Assembly: GCF_018257795.1 (NCBI RefSeq)
Contig: NZ_JAERJD010000008.1
Coordinates: forward strand, 124,001-188,000
DNA: 64,000 nucleotides
Direction of reading: 5' to 3'
Source of the DNA: Citrobacter sp. JGM124
Lineage (GTDB): Bacteria > Pseudomonadota > Gammaproteobacteria > Enterobacterales > Enterobacteriaceae
The notes below the pieces were generated by a model. That model was not told the DNA's origin. It saw only the letters and a program-made list of their open reading frames with translations, and made no database searches. Position 1 is the first letter of the stretch; each line of letters starts with the position of its first letter. The position numbers were made by a program, and so were the translations under genes. Below, in pieces: positions 18,510 through 27,281 of the stretch.

Positions 18510-19147
18510 GTTGCGATTCTTTTTAATAGTGATTGCAAGGGCGCATCTTTACCATCCACAGAAGGTTTATCAACTGATGATGTGGCAAACAAATGCGAAA
18601 AATTAGATGAAAGCGGTTCCTGAGCCCCGGGCTGGAGCTGAAATTGTGGCTGAACCTGAATCCCCGGCTGGGGCTGATACTGTGACTGAGCCTGGATCCC
18701 CGGCTGGGGCTGAAACTGTGCCTGAGCCTGGATCCCCGACTGGGGCTGAAATTGTGGTTGAGCTTGCACTTGCACCTCAGCCTGAGGAGCCTGCTGGGCT
18801 TCTGGCTGAGACGACACTGAACGATTTAACTGCGTCCCAATTTCTTTAACCAGAGAAGATGCATATTTTTCTGCCTGGGGTTTTGTGGTTAAAGGGGCCT
18901 GATTCATATCCAGAGGCGTTAAATGTGCTGGGTTTGCAGCCTTGAAGGGCACAGGTTCATCAGGAATCGGTAGTTTCAGACCTGAAGGTGGTGCTGGCGT
19001 GGCTGGTGCATTGCCTCCTGCGAGCTGCTGCATAATGGACCAGTGTCCATGATTTACTTCTTTGTTTTGTTTGGTGAAGTCAATAAATCTTATTGATTTC
19101 ATATGTGTTTTTTCGTTAAATTTTTGCAAGTCTTCATACTGGTCCAT
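18500..19147 (-). CDS. bcsO: Proline/glutamine-rich cellulose operon protein BcsO
   Basis: The first gene of the operon encodes a 215-residue low-complexity protein. Its N-terminus (MDQYEDLQKFNEKTHM, then HWSIMQQLAGG) agrees with what I remember of the BcsO family found upstream of bcsQ in enteric type I operons. The middle is Pro/Ala-rich, and residues about 125-175 form a Gln/Pro repeat (unit like QPQPGIQAQ) encoded by tandem 36-bp DNA repeats. There is no signal or membrane helix. Function is not established. I start at the ATG at 19147; the open frame runs 22 codons further up but lacks family character. It overlaps bcsQ by 10 bp. Confidence 0.8.
   Translation of the reverse strand: MDQYEDLQKFNEKTHMKSIRFIDFTKQNKEVNHGHWSIMQQLAGGNAPATPAPPSGLKLPIPDEPVPFKAANPAHLTPLDMNQAPLTTKPQAEKYASSLVKEIGTQLNRSVSSQPEAQQAPQAEVQVQAQPQFQPQSGIQAQAQFQPQPGIQAQSQYQPQPGIQVQPQFQLQPGAQEPLSSNFSHLFATSSVDKPSVDGKDAPLQSLLKRIATCR
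18638..18763 (-). repeat. 36-bp in-frame tandem repeat in bcsO
   Basis: Three full 36-bp units start at 18638, 18674 and 18710, with a decayed fourth from 18746. They differ at a few positions and encode a 12-residue Gln/Pro unit. Slippage would change protein length without a frameshift. Confidence 0.9.
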
Positions 19148-20121
19148 ACTTGTTCTCGCATTGTTCAAAAGTTTTATATCAACAAGTCGTATACCAATAA
19201 CGCCATGACCCACAATGATTTACTATTAACTGCATGATAAATCATATATTTTTACGACTAACCAAGAGACAATAAAGCCTTATTCTCAAGTGTAGTATAC
19301 TGGAAATATTAAGGCGATAAATAACATTCTTTATGAAGCAAACTGATTGTAATGTGAGGAGATTGATACCTGGAAAGTGATTATCTATTTAGGGGGAGAA
19401 CCCTTTACTGGTCAGAGCATTCCAGCATGAATGAATATTGTATTTAATAATCTGAACTATCATTTTGCCCAATATAACCATTCTGTTTCAAAGGTCTTAT
19501 ACATTAATGTCCTTACAGATCATCTTGTTAGCATTAATAACTTGTATTATCAATGAGTTGGTTTTCTTGCTGTAATGGGGAGTCATACTTTTCAGGTATC
19601 TATTTTAAAGAAATAGAATAAGGCGTTATGAGAGTGACGTATTTATATTTACAACGCTGCTGAATATGTAAGATTTAACATTGCTCAATCTGAATGGTTT
19701 TGATCATGTTGTTATATACGGATTTTTTATCAAAGCCGTATTGAGAAGAAAATGACTGTATTCAGAAGGGAAGACTTAACCCCGGCACAGTTACTCTAAT
19801 AAAAAGAGTGAGCATGTCAGGTATTCTTTATGTCATATAAAAAACAGGAGTTTCAGTTAACTCATTGTTTTGTTTTTTTATTATTTCATTTCATCGTGAT
19901 ACTTGTCACGGTGGAGTAATAAAATATTCCATAAAATGATCTACGGTAAATATTAATGGATGTTGTAATAAATAGGGTACCCGGTATGACGCTGGATGCT
20001 GAGTCAACGCCTGCTGGATGATTACACCGTACACGTGGTTTTTATATCGTCGGGCCAGGGTGTAACGTGCTGAATATCTATAATTTATTTGCAAAATATG
20101 GCAGAGGGTAACGATATCACT
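19148..20121. other. AT-rich intergenic region between divergent bcsO and murP
   Basis: Nearly 1 kb with no convincing gene. It must hold the promoter of the cellulose operon (bcsO reads left), which I could not pin down, and holds a probable CRP-dependent promoter for murP (reads right). A 29-codon open frame with a hydrophobic stretch (19830-19919) overlaps the CRP site and is probably chance. I see no duplicated gene fragments or insertion sequence ends. Confidence 0.7.
19895..19937 (+). promoter_or_regulatory. Class II CRP-dependent promoter of murP
   Basis: CGTGA-N6-TCACG at 19895-19910 matches the CRP consensus TGTGA-N6-TCACA at 8 of 10 positions. TAAAAT at 19932-19937 is a good -10 hexamer. 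With transcription starting seven bases after it (19944), the CRP site centres at exactly -41.5, the class II position. E. coli murQP also needs cAMP-CRP. The implied leader is about 178 nt. Confidence 0.6.
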
Positions 20122-21573
20122 ATGGCGAAAATTACTGGCTCGATGATGGAACAGATTCTCCAGCTTACTGGTGGTCGTTATAATATTCTGGTGTGTGGGA
20201 ATTGTATGACCCGCCTGCGCCTGACGTTGAAAGACCGTGAACAGGTTCAACATGATGCATTGAAGAAAATTCCTGGCGTGCTGGGGGTTGTAAATGGTGA
20301 TACCCAATTACAAATTATTCTCGGGCCGGGGAAGGCGCAAACGGCCAGTGACCTCATGAATGCACTTCTGAAATCAACCAGTGAAGATGTGGGTTCCTCC
20401 CTTGAGGATACCAGCCTGCGTACACTGGCGAGTGAGAATAAAAAACAGATGAAGGCAAAGCAGAACAGTGCGGTGCATAACTTTCTGACTAAATTTGCCA
20501 CCATCTTTACCCCCCTGATTCCCGGATTTATTGCTGCCGGTTTATTGCTGGGAATTGCGACATTATTACAACAAACACTCATTGTTGATGGTGTGGCTCC
20601 AGCAGTCTGGCTCACTCAACTGATTGCTTATATGAAAGTATTCAGTATTGGCCTGTTTACTTTCTTAAGTATTCTTATCGGTTTTAATACCCAAAAAGCT
20701 TTTGGTGGCACTGGCGTTAATGGGGCGATTATCGCGTCACTTTTTATTTTGCGTTATGTTCCTGAAGGGACAGTGGGTTACTACGCAGGGATGGAAAGTT
20801 TCTTCGGATTAACAATAGATCCACGGGGTAATATTATAGGTGTACTACTGGCCTGTATGCTTGGGGCCTGGGTTGAACGCCAGGTGCGGCTCATCATACC
20901 GGATAATCTGGATATGATACTGACATCAACAATTTCGTTGCTGATCACTGGCGCGATTACGTTTACTGCCATTATGCCCATTGGCGTGGAGCTATTTAAA
21001 GGGATGTCATGGCTATTCATGCACCTGAATGGTAACCCATTCGGGACGGCTATTCTGGCTGGGTTATTTCTTATTGCAGTTGTCTTTGGTATTCATCAAG
21101 GTTTTGTACCGGTCTATTTTGCTCTGATGGATGCTCAGGGTTTTAATTCCCTGTTCCCTATTCTGGCAATGGCAGGAGCCGGGCAAGTTGGTGCCGCGCT
21201 GGCATTATTTGCCCGTTCAGCCCATGGCTCAGTGCTTAGAACACAAATTAAAGGCGCCATTATTCCCGGGGTACTGGGGATTGGCGAACCGTTAATTTAT
21301 GGTGTGACACTCCCGCGCCTGAAACCCTTTGTAACCGCTTGTCTTGGAGGTGCTGTCGGGGGATTCTTTATTGGTCTGGTCGCATGGTTTGGTTTGCCGG
21401 TTGGGCTTAATACTGTATTCGGCCCTTCGGGATTAGTGGCGATTCCATTAATGACATCTCACCAGGGGATTTTTGCTGGTATGGCGGTATACGTTGCGGG
21501 TATCGTAATTGCTTACCTGGCCGGCTTTGTGATGACGTGGTTTTTTGGCAGTAAAAACGTCGACTTAGCCTAG
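20122..21573 (+). CDS. murP: PTS N-acetylmuramic acid transporter subunit IIBC (MurP)
   Basis: MurP imports and phosphorylates N-acetylmuramic acid, giving MurNAc 6-phosphate; it uses EIIA-Glc (Crr) because it has no IIA domain. The 483-residue product has an N-terminal IIB domain with the phosphorylated cysteine in [10 protein letters not shown], then a IIC domain of about ten helices whose central part ([43 protein letters not shown]) follows E. coli MurP almost residue for residue. I use the ATG at 20122, where the family starts, with AGAGGGT 12 bases upstream. The etherase gene murQ and regulator murR, adjacent in E. coli, are not here. Confidence 0.93.
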   Translation: MAKITGSMMEQILQLTGGRYNILVCGNCMTRLRLTLKDREQVQHDALKKIPGVLGVVNGDTQLQIILGPGKAQTASDLMNALLKSTSEDVGSSLEDTSLRTLASENKKQMKAKQNSAVHNFLTKFATIFTPLIPGFIAAGLLLGIATLLQQTLIVDGVAPAVWLTQLIAYMKVFSIGLFTFLSILIGFNTQKAFGGTGVNGAIIASLFILRYVPEGTVGYYAGMESFFGLTIDPRGNIIGVLLACMLGAWVERQVRLIIPDNLDMILTSTISLLITGAITFTAIMPIGVELFKGMSWLFMHLNGNPFGTAILAGLFLIAVVFGIHQGFVPVYFALMDAQGFNSLFPILAMAGAGQVGAALALFARSAHGSVLRTQIKGAIIPGVLGIGEPLIYGVTLPRLKPFVTACLGGAVGGFFIGLVAWFGLPVGLNTVFGPSGLVAIPLMTSHQGIFAGMAVYVAGIVIAYLAGFVMTWFFGSKNVDLA

Positions 21574-21583
21574 TCGAGGTTGT

Positions 21584-21613
21584 TCACCTGCTCCTGAACC
21601 CCGGAGCAGGTGA
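21584..21613. terminator. Hairpin between murP and nepI
   Basis: A perfect 11-bp inverted repeat (TCACCTGCTCC and complement, 8-nt loop) lies between convergent murP and nepI, followed on the plus strand by TTTAAA. It probably ends transcription from both sides. Confidence 0.75.
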
Positions 21614-21627
21614 TTTAAAACACGTGG

Positions 21628-22809
21628 TTATGCACGAACTTTTACCGCCACTAATATTCCCGTGAGTAGCATCAATGTTGCGGATAAGGTCAAGGGGGCA
21701 AACAGCCCAAAACTGTCTAAAGCGATCCCGCCGACAGCAGCGCCACAGGTATTGGCCAGCTGGATGACAGCCACCTGAATTGAACCAGCTTTTTCAGCCT
21801 GATCGGATAAAGATCGGGTTATCCAGGTTGACCAGCCTACCGGAATAATAGCAAAAGCGAATCCCCATACTATAGCTACGATGCTGGCAACCCATTGATT
21901 TTTTCCAAATAACATTAGCATCAAGGCGCTCAGGGCAAGAATGAATGGTGCCAGAGTTAAAACGAATTTTAGTGATCGTTTTAAAAGTACTGAGGACAAT
22001 GACGTGCCGATAAAACTGGCGATACCAAAACTTAATAGCACTAAAGTTAAGCCACTGATACTAAAACCAGCAAGAGTGGTGTATATCGGCCGAATGTATG
22101 TGAAGAAGGCAAACTGACCAGCAAAAACCATGAATATTGCCAGCATGCCAGCAATGACCCCAGGGCGCTTGAGCAGGCTGAACATATTTTGTTTTTGTTG
22201 TTCTATTCCACCGGGCAAAGAGGGCAGCACTCGCCAAATCCAAACAATACATATCACACCCATTATGGCGGCGGCATTAAAGACATTACGCCAGCCAATA
22301 ATGCTACCCAGGAAGCTCCCCAATGGTGCAGCGATGACCAACGCAATAGAAACAGCACCAAAAATAACAGAGAGTGCTTTGGGGACGGTACGCGCGGGCA
22401 CCAGACGCAAGGTCAGAGACGCTGACATGGCCCAAAATCCACCCAGAGCCATACCAAGGCAGGCACGACCCAGTAATAACAACATAAAGTTATCAGAGCA
22501 TGACACCAGTACGCAGGACAGGGTGAGCAGTAGTGCAAAAAGCAATACGATGTGGCGGCGGTCTCGGGTGCCGATAATGTGCGTAATCAGCAGACTGCTA
22601 AACATGGCGACAAATGCAGTCACTGTTACTGTTTGCCCGGCGAGACCTTCAGAAATATTCAAATCAACCGCCATGGGAGTTAGCAGGCTGACTGGAAGAA
22701 ATTCAACCGTTATCAGGCAGGCTACGCAAAAGGCAATCGCGAAAACTGCTGACCAGTTAGGTCGAGTGACCGTATCAGTGAAGGGCGGGGTAATAGAAGT
22801 ATTATCCAT
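21628..22809 (-). CDS. nepI: Purine ribonucleoside efflux pump NepI
   Basis: A 393-residue, 12-helix MFS drug:H+ antiporter-type exporter. E. coli NepI (YicM) exports inosine and guanosine. The match is close along the whole length: TRPNWSAVF near the start, [13 protein letters not shown], the antiporter motif in [37 protein letters not shown] and the late [21 protein letters not shown]. The gene is alone, converging on murP. Confidence 0.94.
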   Translation of the reverse strand: MDNTSITPPFTDTVTRPNWSAVFAIAFCVACLITVEFLPVSLLTPMAVDLNISEGLAGQTVTVTAFVAMFSSLLITHIIGTRDRRHIVLLFALLLTLSCVLVSCSDNFMLLLLGRACLGMALGGFWAMSASLTLRLVPARTVPKALSVIFGAVSIALVIAAPLGSFLGSIIGWRNVFNAAAIMGVICIVWIWRVLPSLPGGIEQQKQNMFSLLKRPGVIAGMLAIFMVFAGQFAFFTYIRPIYTTLAGFSISGLTLVLLSFGIASFIGTSLSSVLLKRSLKFVLTLAPFILALSALMLMLFGKNQWVASIVAIVWGFAFAIIPVGWSTWITRSLSDQAEKAGSIQVAVIQLANTCGAAVGGIALDSFGLFAPLTLSATLMLLTGILVAVKVRA

Positions 22810-22982
22810 ATTTTAAGTTCGCAACACAGGGCTAATGGGAAACCGGACAGTTTACCGCTTTTTATAAAACCTGATTAAACCTTTTGTGTTGTATACGATC
22901 TTCAGAACAATTATCGCAACGTGGTTTTGGCGCGATATTGCTTAATGCGTATCCAGTTGTGCAAAATTAACTCGGGGAGTAT

Positions 22983-23009
22983 TAAAGTTTTTTATGGCGG
23001 CGCCGATGA
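22983..23009 (+). promoter_or_regulatory. Sigma-28 (FliA) promoter of tsr
   Basis: TAAAGTTT, an 11-nt spacer and GCCGATGA match the flagellar consensus TAAAGTTT-N11-GCCGATAA at all but one position. It ends 30 bp before the tsr start. Confidence 0.9.
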
Positions 23010-23039
23010 TACGGCATCTCTTTAGGGAAATAACATGCC

Positions 23040-24716
23040 ATGTTAAACCGTATGAAAATCGTTAAAAAAATACTCTTAGTCCTTGGGCTGTTTACTGTTC
23101 TGCAAATAGCTTCTGGTGGTTTGTTTTTTAATGCACTGAAGCAAGAGAAAGATAATCTCCATCTGTTGCAAAACCTGCGTGAAAAACAAGAATCACTCAA
23201 CAATAGCTGGATTGCGTTACTCAATACTCGTAATACACTCAACCGTGCTGGTATCCGTTTTATGATGCGGGATGAGCAGATGGCGGGGGGCATCACCACT
23301 AATGCGCTGGTTTCTATGGCAGGAAGTTTCTTGAAAACAGCGGAAGATCAGTGGGCGGTTTATGAGTCATCGCCGCTGATAGCCCAGGACAGTGAGGCTG
23401 ACAGCAAATTAATCAAACAGAAATATGAAGCACTCCATGGGGCGCTGACTGAATTGATAAAAATGCTGGGTGACGGCGATATTAATGGCTTTTTCCAGCA
23501 GCCCACTCAGGGCTATCAGGATGATTTTCAGAAACAGTTTGATCAATACACCAAGCAGCATAGTGAGCTATATCGGCAAGCGATTGATAATAGTGAAAAC
23601 TCTTATCAAATGGCGATTGCTATCCTGGGAGGATTACTGATCGTATTAATCGCCCTGGTCTTGTTTGTCTGGATGGGAATGCGCTCCACCTTGATTCGTC
23701 CTCTGAATCGTTTGATAGAGAGTATTCGTTATATTGCCAGTGGGGACCTGCTGCGTAAGATTGACGTCCACGGTACTAACGAAATGGGGATGCTGGCTGA
23801 GAACTTGCGCCATATGCAGAATGAACTGGCACGGACGGTTGGTGATGTACGTAACAGTGCTAACTCCATCTATAGCGGCGCCAGTGAGATCTCCATGGGT
23901 AACAATGATCTGTCCTCTCGTACGGAACAACAGGCAGCCTCTCTTGAAGAGACAGCAGCCAGTATGGAGCAGCTCACCGCAACGGTTAAGCAGAACGCTG
24001 AAAATGCGCGTCAGGCTAGCCAGTTGGCGCTAAGTGCTTCTGACACCGCTCGCCGTGGTGGCAAAGTCGTGGATGACGTAGTGAAAACGATGAGCGAAAT
24101 TGCGGGCAGCTCCCAAAAAATTTCTGATATTACCAGTGTTATTGATGGTATTGCCTTCCAGACGAATATCCTGGCACTTAACGCCGCCGTGGAAGCCGCT
24201 CGTGCGGGTGAGCAAGGGCGTGGTTTTGCGGTTGTAGCGGGTGAGGTTCGTAATCTGGCCCAGCGTAGTGCCCAGGCGGCAAAAGAAATTAAACAGTTGA
24301 TTGACGACTCTGTTAGCCGTGTCGATACGGGTTCTACTCTGGTGGAAAGCGCCGGGGAGACAATGGGCGAGATCGTCAATGCGGTCACTCGTGTGACAGA
24401 CATCATGGGTGAAATTGCTTCAGCGTCAGATGAACAAAGTCGTGGCATTGATCAGGTGGGCCTCGCGGTTGCGGAGATGGACCGTGTTACTCAGCAAAAC
24501 GCCGCACTGGTAGAAGAATCTGCCGCTGCTGCTGCTGCACTGGAAGAGCAAGCGAGCCATCTGACACAAGCAGTTTCTGTATTCCGTATTACTGCGGAAT
24601 CACCGTCAGCACCACAGCAGGCAACTGAAACCAGTACTCCGGTGCGTGCTCCCGCGGTGACAGTACGCAAGACGCCGACAGAGTCAGCATCAGATGATAA
24701 CTGGGAAAAGTTCTGA
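23040..24716 (+). CDS. tsr: Serine chemoreceptor Tsr
   Basis: A 558-residue methyl-accepting chemotaxis protein. Order: short basic N-terminus, TM1 (about 9-30), periplasmic four-helix ligand domain, TM2 (about 190-213), HAMP, and cytoplasmic coiled coil with methylation-helix sequences such as [20 protein letters not shown] and the tip [24 protein letters not shown]. Residues that bind serine in E. coli Tsr are kept: [12 protein letters not shown] supplies Arg64, Asn68 and Arg69 equivalents, and QPTQGYQD the Thr156 equivalent. The C-terminal pentapeptide NWEKF is a variant of the CheR/CheB docking sequence NWETF. Upstream is a near-perfect sigma-28 promoter. Confidence 0.95.
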   Translation: MLNRMKIVKKILLVLGLFTVLQIASGGLFFNALKQEKDNLHLLQNLREKQESLNNSWIALLNTRNTLNRAGIRFMMRDEQMAGGITTNALVSMAGSFLKTAEDQWAVYESSPLIAQDSEADSKLIKQKYEALHGALTELIKMLGDGDINGFFQQPTQGYQDDFQKQFDQYTKQHSELYRQAIDNSENSYQMAIAILGGLLIVLIALVLFVWMGMRSTLIRPLNRLIESIRYIASGDLLRKIDVHGTNEMGMLAENLRHMQNELARTVGDVRNSANSIYSGASEISMGNNDLSSRTEQQAASLEETAASMEQLTATVKQNAENARQASQLALSASDTARRGGKVVDDVVKTMSEIAGSSQKISDITSVIDGIAFQTNILALNAAVEAARAGEQGRGFAVVAGEVRNLAQRSAQAAKEIKQLIDDSVSRVDTGSTLVESAGETMGEIVNAVTRVTDIMGEIASASDEQSRGIDQVGLAVAEMDRVTQQNAALVEESAAAAAALEEQASHLTQAVSVFRITAESPSAPQQATETSTPVRAPAVTVRKTPTESASDDNWEKF

Positions 24717-24797
24717 GTGAACAAAAAGAGCAATTATTCAGATAGTTGACTCTTCAGTTCAGGAATAGGCCGTGCGTTCTTGTATTATTGAACCGAT

Positions 24798-24818
24798 GTG
24801 AGGGATTAAGTCCCTCAC
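24798..24818 (+). terminator. Hairpin after tsr
   Basis: GTGAGGGA, a 5-nt loop, then TCCCTCAC: perfect 8-bp stem 80 bp after tsr. No T-run follows, so termination here is doubtful; it could instead shield the tsr mRNA end. Confidence 0.45.
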
Positions 24819-24832
24819 AGGAAAACAAGCTC

Positions 24833-24916
24833 ATGGGCGGAATAACACGCCCGGGCTTAACCAGCGACGCGGCACAAAAAATGATCAACGCCGACCTGCT
24901 GATTTTCGGCGGTTAA
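24833..24916 (+). pseudogene. 27-codon open frame, possible remnant of a gene 3' end
   Basis: A short frame with AGGA ten bases upstream, a strong terminator five bases after the stop, and base composition more GC-rich than its flanks. The peptide (containing RPGLTSDAAQKMINADLLIF) loosely recalls the late barrel segment of old yellow enzyme type reductases, in which a similar stretch precedes FGRPFIANPDL; that resemblance is from memory and weak. It is either a decayed 3' end that kept its terminator or a small peptide gene. Confidence 0.3.
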
Positions 24917-24920
24917 TGAT

Positions 24921-24951
24921 AAAAAGGGAAAAACTGTGTTTTTCCCTTTTT
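24921..24951 (+). terminator. Intrinsic terminator before ubiK
   Basis: AAAAAGGGAAAAA / TTTTTCCCTTTTT, a 13-bp stem with T-run, usable in both directions between the tsr side and the convergent ubiK. Confidence 0.88.
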
Positions 24952-24996
24952 ATTTGTATTCAGACTGACTCCCTCTGTAGTAGAGAGGGCTTATCA

Positions 24997-25257
24997 TCAC
25001 TCTGCTACACCTTGCTCCGCGCGTTTTTCCAGCTCACTGATACGTTGTTCCAGTAAAGCCAGTTTCTCACGAGTGCGCAGTAGCACCTGGGTCTGAACGT
25101 CAAACTCCTCTCTGCTCACCATATCCAGGCGGGTTAACTGTGCCTGAATAACCTGGCGTACTTTCTTTTCAACATCGTCCCCTAAATCACGAATGCCTTT
25201 CGGCATAGACTCATGAACCTGGCGAGCGATCTGTTCAATTTTCTTTGGGTCAATCAT
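24997..25257 (-). CDS. ubiK: Ubiquinone biosynthesis accessory factor UbiK
   Basis: UbiK (YqiC) is a small coiled-coil protein that binds UbiJ and lipids and helps the soluble Ubi complex make ubiquinone under aerobic conditions. The 86-residue product from the ATG at 25257 starts [21 protein letters not shown], as in E. coli, and has the heptad-rich [18 protein letters not shown] near the end. GGAAAG precedes this start; the open frame extends 11 codons further up without conservation. It is divergent from ribB, as in E. coli. Confidence 0.95.
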   Translation of the reverse strand: MIDPKKIEQIARQVHESMPKGIRDLGDDVEKKVRQVIQAQLTRLDMVSREEFDVQTQVLLRTREKLALLEQRISELEKRAEQGVAE

Positions 25258-25378
25258 AGGGCTTTCCATTATTCGTTTAACTGGACTCATTGTAATGCCT
25301 GAATGGCAGGGTATAAACCAGAAATGTTCTATCGGATCACGTTGCTGGGTAAATAGATTAGCGGTATAGTAAATGCGC

Positions 25379-25531
25379 TTATTCTCAGGGCGGGGTGAAA
25401 GTCCCCACCGGCGGTAAATCAGCAGCCAAGCTACTGAAAGCCCGCGAGCGCTTCAGATTATTTTTTGAAGGTCAGCAGATCCGGTGTGATTCCGGGGCCG
25501 ACGGTTAAAGTCCGGATGGGAGAGAGTAACG
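25379..25531 (+). promoter_or_regulatory. FMN riboswitch (RFN element) of ribB
   Basis: The conserved RFN segments appear in order: TTCTCAGGGCGGGGTGAAA, GTCCCCACCGGCGGTAAAT, AGCCCGCGAGCG, GGTCAGCAGATCCGGTG, TTCCGGGGCCGACGGT and AAAGTCCGGATGGGAGA. Binding of FMN should reduce ribB expression through the terminator that follows and by limiting initiation. Confidence 0.97.
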
Positions 25532-25568
25532 ATGGCGTCAGGCTACGGCCTGTCCGCGTTATTTTTTT
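25527..25568 (+). terminator. Riboswitch expression-platform terminator
   Basis: TAACG ... CGTTA pairs around an inner CAGGC / GCCTG stem and is followed by a run of seven T. It starts within the last bases of the aptamer, as expected of a ligand-controlled terminator. Confidence 0.8.
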
Positions 25569-25624
25569 AGCTCCTAAGACTGCCCTGATTCTGGTAACCA
25601 TATATTTAATGAGGTTTTATTACC

Positions 25625-26278
25625 ATGAATCAGACGCTCCTCTCTGCATTTGGCACGCCTTTTGAACGTGTCGAGCGTGCACTTGAATCCCTACGTGAAG
25701 GCCGTGGTGCCATGGTTCTCGATGACGAGAATCGCGAAAACGAAGGGGATATGATTTTCCCGGCAGAAACCATGACGGTTGAACAAATGGCTCTGACTAT
25801 CCGCCACGGTAGCGGAATTGTTTGCCTGTGTCTGACGGATGAACGCCGTAAACAACTTGAACTGCCTATGATGGTGGAAAATAACACCAGTGCATATGGC
25901 ACCGGGTTTACCGTCACTATTGAGGCCGCCAGTGGGGTGACTACGGGCGTTTCAGCCGCTGACCGAGTCACTACGGTACGTGCAGCGATTGCTGATGGTG
26001 CGAAGCCTTCTGACCTGAATCGCCCAGGGCATGTATTCCCGTTGCGTGCCCAACCCGGTGGTGTTCTGACCCGTGGCGGGCATACTGAAGCCACCATTGA
26101 TCTGGTTTCCCTTGCGGGCTTCCGTCCTGCGGGCGTGTTATGTGAACTGACAAATGACGATGGCTCAATGGCACGTGCGCCAGAGTGTATTGAGTTTGCG
26201 CGTAAACATAATATGGCGCTTGTCACTATCGAAGATCTGATAGCATATCGCCAGTCCCGGGAACGCAAAGCGAGCTAA
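25625..26278 (+). CDS. ribB: 3,4-dihydroxy-2-butanone-4-phosphate synthase RibB
   Basis: RibB converts ribulose 5-phosphate to formate and 3,4-dihydroxy-2-butanone 4-phosphate, the four-carbon precursor in riboflavin synthesis. The 217 residues equal the E. coli length. The acidic metal/substrate loop [10 protein letters not shown], the RHGSGIVC segment, RPGHVFPL and GHTEA are all intact. The frame begins behind GAGG and the FMN riboswitch lies upstream. In E. coli zupT lies between ygiD and ribB; here it is missing. Confidence 0.98.
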   Translation: MNQTLLSAFGTPFERVERALESLREGRGAMVLDDENRENEGDMIFPAETMTVEQMALTIRHGSGIVCLCLTDERRKQLELPMMVENNTSAYGTGFTVTIEAASGVTTGVSAADRVTTVRAAIADGAKPSDLNRPGHVFPLRAQPGGVLTRGGHTEATIDLVSLAGFRPAGVLCELTNDDGSMARAPECIEFARKHNMALVTIEDLIAYRQSRERKAS

Positions 26279-26295
26279 TCATTTTTTGAATATTT

Positions 26296-26320
26296 AAAGG
26301 CCCGGTTTTCCCGGGTCTTT
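26296..26320 (+). terminator. Intrinsic terminator of ribB
   Basis: AAAGGCCCGG, a 4-5 nt loop and CCGGGTCTTTT, 17 bp after the ribB stop. Confidence 0.85.
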
Positions 26321-26443
26321 TAGCTCATCTCTGCCCACCATCAAAATTCCTGAATAACTTCATCATGCTTATCCAGGTTATTTTCACCACAATTCAGCGT
26401 AGTCTGTAGACAGAAAATAATTATTCTGTTTAAGGACGCCATC

Positions 26444-27232
26444 ATGACAAACCAACGTATGCCAGCGTTATTTATTGGGCACGGCAGCCCAATGAACGTT
26501 CTGGAAGATAATCTCTATACACGCTGCTGGCAGCATTTAGGTGAAACATTGCCGCGGCCGAAAGCAATTGTTGTGGTTTCTGCCCACTGGTTCACGCGTG
26601 GTACGGGTGTCACTGCAATGGAAAAACCGAGAACCATTCATGACTTTGGCGGTTTCCCACAGGCATTGTATGACACTCACTATCCGGCACCTGGCTCACC
26701 TGAGCTGGCCCGGCACTTAGTGGACTTACTGGCTCCAGTGCCTGTTGCTTTAGACAAAGAAGCCTGGGGTTTTGACCATGGATCATGGGGGATCTTAACA
26801 AAGATGTACCCTGATGCTGATATTCCGATGGTACAGCTCAGTATTGATCAAACTAAACCCGCCGAGTGGCATTTGCAGCAAGGGAAAAAACTGGCAGCAT
26901 TGCGTGATGAAGGTGTGATGTTAATCGCGAGTGGTAATGTGGTTCACAACTTGCGTATGGTTCGTTGGCAAGGAGATAGCGAGCCTTATCCATGGGCGAC
27001 TGCTTTTGATCAGTATGTTAAAGATAATTTGACCTGGCAAGGGCCTGAAGCAGAGCATCCGCTAGTGAATTATCTGTCACATGAAGGTGGCGCATTGTCG
27101 AATCCGACCCCTGATCATTTCCTGCCGCTACTGTACACGCTGGGAACATGGGATGGTCAAGAGCCGGTGACTCTTCCTGTGGAAGGTATTGAGATGGGTT
27201 CACTGAGTATGTTGACGGTACAGGTAGGATAA
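26444..27232 (+). CDS. ygiD: 4,5-DOPA extradiol dioxygenase-like protein YgiD
   Basis: A 262-residue LigB-superfamily extradiol dioxygenase. E. coli YgiD can convert L-DOPA to betalamic-acid-type products in vitro; its physiological substrate is unknown. Metal-binding histidines are in the conserved segments IGHGSPMN, VVSAHWF, and SGNVVHNL, with GFDHGSWG also present. The protein starts MTNQRMPALF behind TAAGGA, without the extra N-terminal residues of the E. coli annotation. It faces convergent ygiC across a bidirectional hairpin. Confidence 0.95.
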   Translation: MTNQRMPALFIGHGSPMNVLEDNLYTRCWQHLGETLPRPKAIVVVSAHWFTRGTGVTAMEKPRTIHDFGGFPQALYDTHYPAPGSPELARHLVDLLAPVPVALDKEAWGFDHGSWGILTKMYPDADIPMVQLSIDQTKPAEWHLQQGKKLAALRDEGVMLIASGNVVHNLRMVRWQGDSEPYPWATAFDQYVKDNLTWQGPEAEHPLVNYLSHEGGALSNPTPDHFLPLLYTLGTWDGQEPVTLPVEGIEMGSLSMLTVQVG

Positions 27233-27242
27233 TCACAACAGG

Positions 27243-27275
27243 AGGGGAAACGTAACGAGTTTCCCCTCTGTATTT
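27243..27275. terminator. Bidirectional terminator between ygiD and ygiC
   Basis: AGGGGAAAC / GTTTCCCCT, a 9-bp stem with 7-nt loop followed by a T-rich stretch on the plus strand; it lies between two convergent stops. Confidence 0.8.
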
Positions 27276-27281
27276 TATTTT

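Noticed and set aside
18638-18763. Possible CRISPR array
   Set aside because: The 36-bp units are directly adjacent, with no spacers, and are coding repeats of bcsO.
22130-22816. 228-codon plus-strand open frame
   Set aside because: It lies wholly antisense to nepI, which matches its E. coli counterpart throughout; the antisense product is rich in Pro/Arg/Thr with no recognisable domain.
24011-24448. 145-codon minus-strand open frame in tsr
   Set aside because: Antisense to the conserved receptor signalling domain; no ribosome binding site seen.
25630-26268. 212-codon minus-strand open frame
   Set aside because: Antisense to ribB across its whole length; Arg/Ser-rich shadow product.
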